From positions 1-21,198 of the forward strand of contig CAZBUK010000073.1 of the NCBI GenBank assembly GCA_964495085.1: 21,198 nucleotides of DNA. Direction: 5' to 3'. Made by a program: the position numbers and the translations under genes. A model generated the notes under the pieces. It was not told where the DNA came from and ran no database searches. It saw only the letters and a program-made list of their open reading frames with translations. Each line of letters begins with the position of its first letter. Position 1 is the first letter of the stretch. This document shows, one piece after another, positions 6,579 to 14,471 of the stretch. This stretch comes from CAZBUK01 sp964495085 (GTDB lineage: Bacteria > Bacteroidota > Ignavibacteria > T3Sed10-11).

Positions 6579-9500
6579 TTAAAGTGTCAGGCTCAACGCG
6601 AGCGAGTAGCCCTTGGTATTCGGCGTAACCATATGGTAGAATCCCTGGGCGTTCCCACTTCCGAGTAAATTACCCTCGGGATCTCCGTATGAGAAATCGC
6701 TCTTGATCCAGAGATTGCGGCCTGTCGCGGTGATCTGGGCCGATTGGATCGGCAGGCTGCGCATCAAGGATGCAGGCATCGTATACGAGAGCGATACCTC
6801 CCGGAGTTTTATAAAACTTCCGTCCTCGACGAAATTTTCGGAGAAATTACTGTAGATAGCACGGTAGTAGAATTCATCCCGGATGATCTCGACGGTGTTC
6901 GGTTCGCCCGTATTCACGTTGACGCCATCGTATACAAACGGAGTTCCGCGGTCTTCTGTAACCTTCGCCGTACCGTAGAAGGTTGTATAGAAGTAATCCA
7001 TATTCATGATTTCGCCACCCTGCCGGACGTCGAATAATGCCGATACTGCGATTCCCCTGTACCTGATCGTCGATCTGAAATTTGCCGTCCAGTCGGGCAT
7101 GACGTTGCCGATGGGACCCAGATCGTCCGCCAATAAAGGATACCCGTCGTCATCGATGAGCTTTCTGCCCTGTTCGTCGCGGGCAAATCTGAGACCCCAG
7201 ATGATACCGTAACCCTTCTTCCCGGGCATAATGCGGATCTGGGGTTCTACGAATCCTCCGAGGAAGATACTGTTGACCCCTTCCGCGAGCTCAACGACCT
7301 CCGTTTCATTCTTGGAGAAATTCAGCTGGAAATCCCATGAGAGATCTCTCGTCTGCAGAGGTACGCCGCCGAGACTGAGTTCTATACCGGTATTTCTGAT
7401 CTCTCCCGCATTCGTCAGCTTGCTCGTATATCCGATCACGGCCGATACGGGCACCTGGAAGATTTGATCTTTCGTCGACCGGTTGTAGTATGCGACGTCG
7501 ATCCGGGCGCGGCCTTCCCACAACCGGAGATCGAGTCCGATCTCGTACTCCGTCGAAATTTCCGGCTTCAGCGTCGGATTGCCGAGCACATTATCGCGCT
7601 GATACGCATTTATGCCGTTGAACGGATAGGTGATCGTTCCGCGCACGCCGTCGCTCGGATTCGATTGCGAAAAGCTCGTTGCGAGCGAGTACACAGGCGC
7701 GTCGCTTCCGATCTGTGAGATCGCTCCGCGCAATCTGCCGTAGCTGAGGAATGAATTTTCAAACATGCCGAGTGCATCAGTAAATACGAAGCCGAGGCTT
7801 GCCGAGGGGTAGAAATACGAGTTATTATCCTCGGGCAGCGTGGAGCTCCAATCGTTGCGTCCGGTGAGCGTCAGATACAGGTATTCTTTATAATCGAGAA
7901 CGACCTGCGAGAAAACGCTGAGCAGTCTGCGCTCTTCTTTACGATCGGTGCCGGTTACGACGCTCGCATTGGTGAGATGAAAGAAACCGGGAATATTCAG
8001 ATTCGTTCCACGGAGCATCTCGGTCTTGAAGTTGCGCATGTTCAGATTATGACCGAGGAGGACGTTCATATTAAAGTCCGGGGAGATCCGCCGGTCGGCC
8101 GAAATCGTGAAATCGGAATTGAGCTCGCTCCGGTCGATATTCTGATCGAACATGCTTCCGCCCGGACGTCCCATCGTACCGACATCGATCTGTTCCTTGC
8201 GCTTGTCGGTATAGCTGTCTATGCTCAGCCGTTCGGTTACGTTTAGCCACGGTAAGATGGAATATTCCACCTCCGTACTTGCGATGATCCGCTCGACATT
8301 GCTGAGATAATGATTATGCTCGGTAAGCCAAAACGGATTATTGAAGACGGATGTATTCATCCGCTGCGTTCCGTCCTCCCACTGATAATCCCTGATATCG
8401 AAGGATATCGGAGTAAAATTCAATGCAAACAGGTAATTGCGTTGACCGTTGCCTTCGCCCATCCAGGTGTTGTCCGTCTGTATATAGTTAACCGAAGTCT
8501 GAACCCGGAGTGCGTCGCCGAGACGGCCGCCGAATCTGGCGAGCAGACTCGATCTATCGAGCTTCGTACCGGGTACGATGCCGCTCTGATTGAGGTTGGA
8601 GAATGACACGAAATAATTCAAGCCCTGGCTCCCTCCGTAGAGATTCACGGAGTTCTCCGCTACCATCGCCCGTTTGTAGAACTGACTGCGCGGATCGAAG
8701 ACTGCTAGTCGATCGACTCCCAGATCGTTCAGGACCTGGGCGCTCACGCTGTCTTTATGCGGACCCCAGCTCAGTGTCGTTTGGGGGTTGGTCCCCGGGT
8801 ATCCGGGCTCGAGATATCCGCCCCGGCTCAACGGTATGCCGTTGGCATAGAACCCCGCGGTTCCCTGAAGATATGACGATTGAAAGCCGTCGATGATTGC
8901 GTCGTCCCATCCGACGCGCGAGTTCAGCGAAATCCTCGGTTTGTTTTGACCCGGCATGGCATTTTTCGTAGTGATGATGATTGCTCCTCCGGCCGCCCGC
9001 GAGCCGTAGAGGGCGGTGGCGCTGGCTCCTTTGAGGATCGATATATCCTGAATAACGTTCGGATCGATATCGACGCCGCGATTCGATGCGCCTCCCGTAA
9101 ACAAGGGGTTCTCATAGCTGACCCCCGAGGCCAGACCGATATCTTCGTCGTTGCTGATCGGTACGCCGTCGACGACGAAGAGCGGTTGATTATTGCCGAG
9201 CATCGACGTAACGCCGCGGAGCGTGATCCGCGAGGATTTGCCAGGCTGTCCGCTTGAATTCGTTATCTGCAACCCGGCTGCTTTTCCGGCAAGCGCGTTG
9301 ATCAGGTTCGATTCCGTGGACTTCACGAGATCCTCTCCGGATACGCTCTGGATCGAGTACCCGATGCTCCGCTCTTCGCGCAGGATTCCTAGCGCCGTGA
9401 CCACGACTTCGTCGAGCCGGAGCAGATCCGTTTCGAGTGCGATGTTCAGCACGACGGGCGATGCATCGATCCGAACGGCTTGCTCGATATTCCTATAGCC

Positions 9501-9758
9501 GATATACGTGATCCGCAGCGTGTATTCGCCCGGAATTACATTCTCGATCTGGTAGTTTCCCGCCAGATCGGAGGCGGCTCCGCGATTCGTTCCTACCAGT
9601 AAAATATTCGCTCCGGGCAGGGGCTCGCCTGTCGATGCATCCGTAATGCGTCCGGATATCGACGAAACCTGTGCGCTCATCCCCATATTGAGCATGGTCG
9701 TGAGCATCAGCAGTAAAGTCAATAGGCGCAGCAACCGTTCATAGTGAACGTAGTGCAT
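6579..9758 (-). CDS. SusC/RagA-family TonB-linked outer-membrane transporter
   Basis: The 1059-residue protein opens with a signal peptide (hydrophobic to about residue 28, then MSAQ). A carboxypeptidase-D-regulatory-like domain follows at about 33-112 (ISGRITDASTGEPLPGANIL ... NYQIENVIPGEYTLRITYIGY). Next comes the DEVVVTALGI segment (116-125) that leads into the plug. The plug, about 125-270, contains ALAGKAAGLQITNSSGQPG, ITLRGVTSMLG, PLFVVDGVPI and GASATALYGSRAAGGAIIITT. The rest is a beta barrel ending in the aromatic-poor strand KGYSLALSLTL; SYGDPEG near the end is a usual SusC feature. The protein imports a bound ligand using TonB energy. GGAGG at 9763-9767, 4 bases before the ATG, supports the start. 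Length is normal for the family. Confidence 0.95.
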   Translation of the reverse strand: MHYVHYERLLRLLTLLLMLTTMLNMGMSAQVSSISGRITDASTGEPLPGANILLVGTNRGAASDLAGNYQIENVIPGEYTLRITYIGYRNIEQAVRIDASPVVLNIALETDLLRLDEVVVTALGILREERSIGYSIQSVSGEDLVKSTESNLINALAGKAAGLQITNSSGQPGKSSRITLRGVTSMLGNNQPLFVVDGVPISNDEDIGLASGVSYENPLFTGGASNRGVDIDPNVIQDISILKGASATALYGSRAAGGAIIITTKNAMPGQNKPRISLNSRVGWDDAIIDGFQSSYLQGTAGFYANGIPLSRGGYLEPGYPGTNPQTTLSWGPHKDSVSAQVLNDLGVDRLAVFDPRSQFYKRAMVAENSVNLYGGSQGLNYFVSFSNLNQSGIVPGTKLDRSSLLARFGGRLGDALRVQTSVNYIQTDNTWMGEGNGQRNYLFALNFTPISFDIRDYQWEDGTQRMNTSVFNNPFWLTEHNHYLSNVERIIASTEVEYSILPWLNVTERLSIDSYTDKRKEQIDVGTMGRPGGSMFDQNIDRSELNSDFTISADRRISPDFNMNVLLGHNLNMRNFKTEMLRGTNLNIPGFFHLTNASVVTGTDRKEERRLLSVFSQVVLDYKEYLYLTLTGRNDWSSTLPEDNNSYFYPSASLGFVFTDALGMFENSFLSYGRLRGAISQIGSDAPVYSLATSFSQSNPSDGVRGTITYPFNGINAYQRDNVLGNPTLKPEISTEYEIGLDLRLWEGRARIDVAYYNRSTKDQIFQVPVSAVIGYTSKLTNAGEIRNTGIELSLGGVPLQTRDLSWDFQLNFSKNETEVVELAEGVNSIFLGGFVEPQIRIMPGKKGYGIIWGLRFARDEQGRKLIDDDGYPLLADDLGPIGNVMPDWTANFRSTIRYRGIAVSALFDVRQGGEIMNMDYFYTTFYGTAKVTEDRGTPFVYDGVNVNTGEPNTVEIIRDEFYYRAIYSNFSENFVEDGSFIKLREVSLSYTMPASLMRSLPIQSAQITATGRNLWIKSDFSYGDPEGNLLGSGNAQGFYHMVTPNTKGYSLALSLTL

Positions 9759-10079
9759 AATACCTCCGCATATGTGTTGGAAATGGATTTGAAAATGTGA
9801 CGGAACGTTGTTACACAGGGTAAGATACGCGCTGTGCGGCGACTCCGTAGCTGATTGTGATTACCGGTAAGATTTCGGGGACGAACGGTGCGTTTTCAAT
9901 GTCAGGAATTTTCTATTGTATCGGCGTATACATCAATACACAGCATTCCATCGCGAGGCTGCCGGTTATATTACTCAAAGGTCTGATAGCGATTTGGAAG
10001 GGAAGTGAGGAAACAGAGTGTTGAGCCGGTTACGAGAGGACAGAGGTGGTCGAATGATCTGCAGGGACTGATATAAAAA

Positions 10080-10174
10080 ACCCGTTATTGCGCCACTTGT
10101 TTCCACCATTTCACAGGACAGAAGGAGGTTTTAGTCCTATTTTAAAACAAGTAGAGGGTCCAGCAATAACGGGT
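10080..10174 (-). repeat. 95-bp nested palindrome: structured RNA/terminator or MITE-like element upstream of susC
   Basis: The outer arms ACCCGTTATTGC (10080-10091) and GCAATAACGGGT (10163-10174) pair over 12 bp. The inner arms ACTTGTTT (10095-10102) and AAACAAGT (10145-10152) pair over 8 bp. An apical stem AGGAC/GTCCT (10115-10119, 10134-10138) closes a 14-base loop. On the plus strand that loop reads AGAAGGAGGTTTTA, an extended SD-like sequence with no start codon after it; on the minus strand it reads ACCTCCTTCT, like an anti-SD. On the minus strand the outer stem is followed directly by six T residues, the layout of an intrinsic terminator. It could end the regulator transcript, attenuate susC, or be a non-autonomous mobile element. 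Confidence 0.6.
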
Positions 10175-10231
10175 AAAGTTACTTTATTAGACGTGCGAAT
10201 GATACCGAAAGTTTCACTTTCCCAGGGCATT

Positions 10232-10260
10232 TTATTGTAAATACGGCTCTTTTACAATAA
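10232..10260. repeat. 10-bp inverted repeat between regulator gene and susC
   Basis: TTATTGTAAA (10232-10241) and TTTACAATAA (10251-10260) flank a 9-base spacer. It is AT-rich with no T run, so it is a better candidate for a protein-binding site than for a terminator. It lies ~60 bases after the regulator stop. Confidence 0.4.
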
Positions 10261-10321
10261 GTTTGTGACGAATTACATGTATCGAGGGATAAGATGCCGG
10301 TTCTCCGAGCCGGCTCCATCG

Positions 10322-11089
10322 CTATGAGATAGATTTTAATCTGTCCCGGTATGTTCTGCTCAGAGTTAGTTTTGTATCATTATTGATAAAAATGAGATAC
10401 TCGCCGTTGAACCACGGTTGTATTTCCTTGATCCTGTCGATCTGGACGATGGTCGACCGGTGAATGCGCATGAAATTCTTGGGATCAAGCTGCTTTTCAA
10501 TCGATGTCATGGTCGATCTGATCAGATGCGACTCTTTGCCGGTGTGGAGCTTGACATAGTTCCCCGCCGCTTCGATCCAGTCGATCTCGGAAACCTTCAA
10601 GAAAAAGATTCTCCCGTGGGATTTGATCACAAACCGTTCGACATAGGAGCTCCCTCCCTGTACATGCGTGAGGAGTTCATTCAACCTTTTTTGAAGCATC
10701 GATTCGGAATTTTTCTGACCGATGGTGGATTTCGCCCGGTCCAACGCTTTGACGAAGCGTTCCCTGTCGAACGGTTTCAATAAATAATCGACCGCATGGA
10801 CTTCGAATGCCTGCACCGCGTATTTATCGTATGCCGTGACAAAAACGACGAACGGTACCTTCTCCGTATCGAGATTAAGAAGGACTTCGAACCCGTCCAT
10901 TTCCGGCATCTGAACGTCAAGGAAGAGGAGTTCCGGCCTCAGGTTGCGGATCTTGGAAAGGGCTGTTTTCCCGTCGTAGCATTCACCGGATATTTCTATC
11001 TCGGGATCGTCTTTAAGCAGCCGTTTTATTTTCTCGACAGCCAGAATTTCGTCGTCGACGATCAAAGTATGAATTTTTTGCGTAGACAT
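10322..11089 (-). CDS. LytTR-family response regulator (paired with adjacent kinase)
   Basis: The 255-residue regulator has an N-terminal receiver domain (about 5-120). It has an acidic pair D12/D13 in LIVDDE, phospho-acceptor D58 in LLFLDVQMP, T85 in FVTAYDKYA and K105 in YLLKPF. After a linker comes a LytTR DNA-binding domain at about 150-253 (YVERFVIKSHGRIFFLKVSEIDWIEAAGNYVKLHTG ... FMRIHRSTIVQIDRIKEIQPW). When phosphorylated it should bind direct repeats upstream of target promoters. GGGAGGAC before the ATG is a good SD. It begins 18 bases after the kinase stop, so the pair is one operon. The next genes downstream on this strand are susC and susD, the most likely targets by position; that is inference. 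Confidence 0.93.
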   Translation of the reverse strand: MSTQKIHTLIVDDEILAVEKIKRLLKDDPEIEISGECYDGKTALSKIRNLRPELLFLDVQMPEMDGFEVLLNLDTEKVPFVVFVTAYDKYAVQAFEVHAVDYLLKPFDRERFVKALDRAKSTIGQKNSESMLQKRLNELLTHVQGGSSYVERFVIKSHGRIFFLKVSEIDWIEAAGNYVKLHTGKESHLIRSTMTSIEKQLDPKNFMRIHRSTIVQIDRIKEIQPWFNGEYLIFINNDTKLTLSRTYRDRLKSIS

Positions 11090-11107
11090 CGGTCCTCCCG
11101 GTTAAGG

Positions 11108-12283
11108 TCACACGTTATCCGCACGGTACGGTATTTTCATGACGGCTGAAAATCCCTGATTATTCTGATTGATAATGACGAACGACTGCTCTTCACCATA
11201 AAGCTGCTGAAGCCTGGCGCGCGTGTTCGCCAATCCGATACCCTGTTTAAAATTGCGCTGCTGTCCGATGGTCATTCCGCGTCCGTTGTCCGAAACATCG
11301 ATCGACAGTTGCTCGCCGAGGGCGGAGGCACGTATTTGAATGGTCCCACCCTCCGCATGCGGCGCTATGCCATGCGCAATTGCGTTTTCAACAAGAGGTT
11401 GAAGTATCAGATTCGGCACGTACGCATCGAGGATATCCGGAGAGACGGTATATTCTACCTTGAGGCGGTCTCCGAATCTGATCTGCTCTATTTCGAGGTA
11501 TTTTTCCAGAATCTCGAGTTCCTCCTTGAGCCGTACCTCCTGCGAGTTGATCTTATCGAGGGTCATGCGGAGCAGATCGCTGAGCCGTGTTATCATTCTG
11601 TCGGCCGCATCGACATCGGTATGCATAAGGGATGAAATTGCATGGAGCGTGTTAAAGAGGAAGTGCGGGTGAAGCTGCATCCTGAGCGCTTCGAGGTGCG
11701 CCTGGGCGAGTTTTGTCTGGAGCTGGGAATTCCGTAGTTCTCCCGCCTGAGCGCGTTTATAGTAATAGAGCGCATGGCTGAAGAACAGAATCACCCAGTA
11801 GATTAGATACCGGGTGTTGAAATTCATGATGACGATCGATTTTGTCAGACGGACAAGCAGCGATTGTGTATCGGATGCCTGGCTGGAGATGAGGATCGTC
11901 GGGTCGACCAACCAAAGCAACAGTATATACAGAATGAGGTGAATGAACGAGAACAATCCGGCTGCAAACAGGTGGACCAGGATCGAGCGCCACCAGTTCT
12001 GCTGCGTAATGCGGTATTTACCGACAAGCCATATGATTGCCGGCGTGAGGAGCGCCCAGATCGACCAATAGCTGAATTCGCGGATGAGCGCGAGCTCCCA
12101 GCTCAGTGCGTAGACATCCGTCCGATTCCCATAGACAAAATAAAGTTGGATTGCGTAAAACAGCGCAAAGAGCGTCCAGATCCCGATATACAGCACTACC
12201 CTGACCCAGGTGATCTTCCAGATCTGACGGATGCGAGACCAGACTTGTTCATTCATTGAGGTGTCATCTTGCAATTGCAGCAT
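11108..12283 (-). CDS. LytS/YpdA-type sensor histidine kinase
   Basis: A membrane-bound kinase of about 390 residues. The N-terminal part has hydrophobic segments near residues 33-53, 76-92, 105-129 and 154-178 (numbered from the TTG at 12298), leaving no large extracytoplasmic domain. The His_kinase domain (PF06580 type) has LHPHFLFNTLHAISSL with the phospho-acceptor His at 212, an N-box LQPLVENAIAHGI, then DNGRGM and GIGLANTRARLQQLYG for ATP binding. The frame opens with a TTG at 12298. I prefer the ATG at 12283; a third possibility is the ATG at 12256. None has an SD. It phosphorylates the regulator encoded just downstream. Confidence 0.9.
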   Translation of the reverse strand: MLQLQDDTSMNEQVWSRIRQIWKITWVRVVLYIGIWTLFALFYAIQLYFVYGNRTDVYALSWELALIREFSYWSIWALLTPAIIWLVGKYRITQQNWWRSILVHLFAAGLFSFIHLILYILLLWLVDPTILISSQASDTQSLLVRLTKSIVIMNFNTRYLIYWVILFFSHALYYYKRAQAGELRNSQLQTKLAQAHLEALRMQLHPHFLFNTLHAISSLMHTDVDAADRMITRLSDLLRMTLDKINSQEVRLKEELEILEKYLEIEQIRFGDRLKVEYTVSPDILDAYVPNLILQPLVENAIAHGIAPHAEGGTIQIRASALGEQLSIDVSDNGRGMTIGQQRNFKQGIGLANTRARLQQLYGEEQSFVIINQNNQGFSAVMKIPYRADNV

Positions 12284-12298
12284 AGAGGGGGAAACCAA

Positions 12299-12929
12299 TC
12301 ACATTATTGTTTATACGAAATCGAACGCACCGGGTTGCAGGAGGATTGGTATGGACAGCGATATACGGATTGTACGAACCCATCCAATAATAGAGTAATC
12401 CGGGGACGGATTAAACGAGATAGTGACGAAACGCCTACTACCGGTGACGAAGTATCGTTTCCAGAGTTCATTTCGCATTCTGTAACTAATATTTGGACTC
12501 ATCGTATCTATAAGTTGTGACGCATGCATGTCGGGTCTGGGGAGCGCGAGGTAAAGATCAATCAAGATACATTTTTCGGTAGCTGCATGTTCGAACTGCA
12601 ACGTAATTCAATAACCGGCGGGTTTTCCCGGCGATCTCCAGAGACGATCCGTCTGGATTCGGTTCCCGAATACTTCCGGACTCATACCCACGAAATCTAC
12701 AATCTATCTAATAACGTCTCATTCAGTACCATCCGATGTTACCGGAAGAACCCGGAACCGGTCGGCCGCAGCCGGATCAATCGATCCGGTTTGCACCGGT
12801 TGTATGAACGCATGAGTGAAGCGGATGAGCCCGTTCTTCTCAGGTGGGAGACCTCCCCGTTCATCCCGCGCGAGGTTGCTGTTCGATCACACTCACATTC
12901 CGTTATTTCATTCGTGGAAGGATCGCGAC
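12299..12929. other. Divergent intergenic region between kinase gene and dioxygenase-like gene
   Basis: About 630 bases with no convincing gene. Open frames crossing it lack recognisable domains and continue into the dioxygenase gene in the wrong frame. A weak hairpin CCGGAT/ATCCGG with a CAATCG loop lies near 12773-12790. Both flanking genes point outward, so two promoters should be here, but I cannot point to clear boxes. Confidence 0.5.
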
Positions 12930-13610
12930 ATGATACATCTGGCGTTGGAATTGGTGGCTGCGAAAATGTTTTTGGTCGTTACGGTTTCTCTCATATGGGT
13001 CCAACCGCTCCCGGAGGATCTGCTGAAGAGCGCGGGGTGCGATAAGGAGAACATCACCAAATCGGCCGTTATACTGGAGGAGTTCGAACGCTGTACCGGC
13101 AGAGGTACGATCAGCCATTGTCTTATTCTTGCCGATGAACAGGAACCAGGTACGCACATCAAAATCGGGGGTCGGCTCTTGGCAGAAGATGGTGTTACAC
13201 CGCTGCCGCATATCCTGATGTTCGTCTACCACGCCGATGCCGACGGATACTATTCTCCGGGCGGAGCCGATGAACGGACGCCGAGAATCAGCGGTATCCT
13301 TCGAACGGACGATGGAGGGCGGTACGAGATCCGGACCATCCTACCGGGCGGCTACCCGAATTCGAAGATTCCATCTCATATACATGTCTCCGCCACCCTC
13401 CCGGACGGCAGGGAACTCTGGCTCGAGGAATTTTTTTTCGACGACGATCCGAGGTTACAGACGGGTTTCAAACGACGGCTCGTCCGCACAGGTAGATTTT
13501 CACCCATTGTAACGCTGATGAAAAATACGTCGGGAGAACTCATCGGGAGCAGAGATTTCAGAGTGCCTGTTAAGGGTAAGAACATAATAGCCAGGACACA
13601 CGGACTGTAG
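12930..13610 (+). CDS. Intradiol ring-cleavage dioxygenase-like protein, probably exported or membrane-anchored
   Basis: The 226-residue protein resembles protocatechuate/catechol intradiol dioxygenases, non-heme Fe(III) enzymes. Reading from the ATG at 12930, a hydrophobic N-terminus (about 12-26, MFLVVTVSLIWV) suggests a signal peptide or anchor. The beta-sandwich core runs from GTHIKIGGRLLAEDG through VYHADADGYYSPGG, RISGILRTDDGGRYEIRTILPGGYP and IPSHIHVSATLPDG to EEFFFDDDPRL. The four iron ligands of the family are all in place: Y108 (GYY), Y142 (GGYP), H150 and H152 (SHIHV). GGAAGGA at 12916-12922, 7 bases before this ATG, chooses it over the upstream ATG at 12816. No aromatic-degradation genes are nearby. 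Secreted relatives of unknown substrate are common in this phylum group. Confidence 0.82.
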   Translation: MIHLALELVAAKMFLVVTVSLIWVQPLPEDLLKSAGCDKENITKSAVILEEFERCTGRGTISHCLILADEQEPGTHIKIGGRLLAEDGVTPLPHILMFVYHADADGYYSPGGADERTPRISGILRTDDGGRYEIRTILPGGYPNSKIPSHIHVSATLPDGRELWLEEFFFDDDPRLQTGFKRRLVRTGRFSPIVTLMKNTSGELIGSRDFRVPVKGKNIIARTHGL

Positions 13611-13732
13611 CCCATTCTATAGAGCTCGAACTCTTCACCCGGAATGCTTCCATATAACGTTCGAACGAGCGTCTATCCGGATCTTCCGGCTTTCAGCAGG
13701 TATGTATCGAACCGGTGCATGCGAACGTCTGA

Positions 13733-14470
13733 TTAGTTGAAGACTTTTTTTAAATTATCATATCTCGAACGGCTGATGGGGATTTTCGAACCGTTTCTGA
13801 GCGTGGCGATCCGGCTGTCCTTCGCATAGAGTTCTATTCTCACAATACACTCCACGTTGACGATGTACGAACGGTGCGTGCGAACGAATCGTGCGGCATC
13901 GAGTTCCTTCTCGACATCGCCCAGCCTTTTCTGTTTGAGATACGCCTTTCCGCCTGCGTTTATCGAAATATAATCGTCCTTCGCCTCGATAAAGTCGATC
14001 GTTCCAACGGGGATGATGTGGACGCGTGAACCGTCTTTGATCAGTAGCCGTTCCAGCGGTTCGGTCTTCGCGGGAATCGATTGCATGAGATTCCGGTATG
14101 TTTGCTTTTCGCGGGACGAGTCGCGTTCCCGTACTCTTGAAACAGCCTCCCGGAATCTTTCTTTTGAGAATGGCTTAAGCAGGTAATCTACGGCGTTAAC
14201 CTCGAAGGCTTTCAGGGCGAATTCGTCGAATGCGGTAACGAAGATGATTGCGGGAGGATCCGGAAGAAGTTCGATGACCTCAAATCCGTTTATCTTGGGC
14301 ATCTGGATATCGAGGAAGATCAGGTCGGGGTTGAGCTCGGTCACGGCCTTCACCGCTTCGAATCCGTTCGCGCATTCTGAGACGATCTCCATATCCGAAT
14401 ACTCGCTCAGGTATTCCCGGACGATTCCCCGTGCAGGAGGTTCGTCGTCAACGATGATCGTTCTGATCAT
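13733..14470 (-). CDS. LytTR-family response regulator of the Lia-like operon
   Basis: The 245-residue regulator starts at MIRTIIVDDE. An upstream in-frame ATG at 14512 lies inside the kinase gene and would add 14 odd residues, so I reject it. The receiver has D8/D9, phospho-acceptor D54 in LIFLDIQMPKINGFEV, T79 in IFVTAFDEFAL and K99 in YLLKPFSKERF. The LytTR domain (about 145-243) includes RLLIKDGSRVHIIPVGTIDF, YISINAGGKAYL and FVRTHRSYIVNVECI. Its ATG is separated from the kinase TAA by one base, so the two are translationally coupled. It converges on the dioxygenase-like gene. Confidence 0.93.
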   Translation of the reverse strand: MIRTIIVDDEPPARGIVREYLSEYSDMEIVSECANGFEAVKAVTELNPDLIFLDIQMPKINGFEVIELLPDPPAIIFVTAFDEFALKAFEVNAVDYLLKPFSKERFREAVSRVRERDSSREKQTYRNLMQSIPAKTEPLERLLIKDGSRVHIIPVGTIDFIEAKDDYISINAGGKAYLKQKRLGDVEKELDAARFVRTHRSYIVNVECIVRIELYAKDSRIATLRNGSKIPISRSRYDNLKKVFN

Positions 14471-14471
14471 A

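Larger units (their letters stand above)
9759..10321. other. Long leader/intergenic region between the LytTR regulator gene and susC
   Basis: The 563 bases carry no convincing gene. They contain a 95-bp structured palindrome (10080-10174), a 10-bp inverted repeat (10232-10260) and a short GC stem just after the regulator stop (GCCGG/CCGGC at about 10294-10312, read on the minus strand, without a good T run). Since both flanking genes are on the minus strand, everything here lies upstream of susC and downstream of the regulator gene. I could not identify a clear promoter or a direct-repeat LytTR binding site by eye. Confidence 0.6.

Noticed and set aside
12816..12929. 38-residue N-terminal extension of the dioxygenase-like protein
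   Set aside because: The ATG at 12930 has GGAAGGA 7 bases upstream and places a hydrophobic segment at the N-terminus. The extension is Arg/Pro-rich and unsupported.
12524..13045. 173-codon plus-strand frame before the dioxygenase-like gene
   Set aside because: No domain or SD, low-complexity Arg/Ser content, and it overlaps the better-supported gene in another frame.
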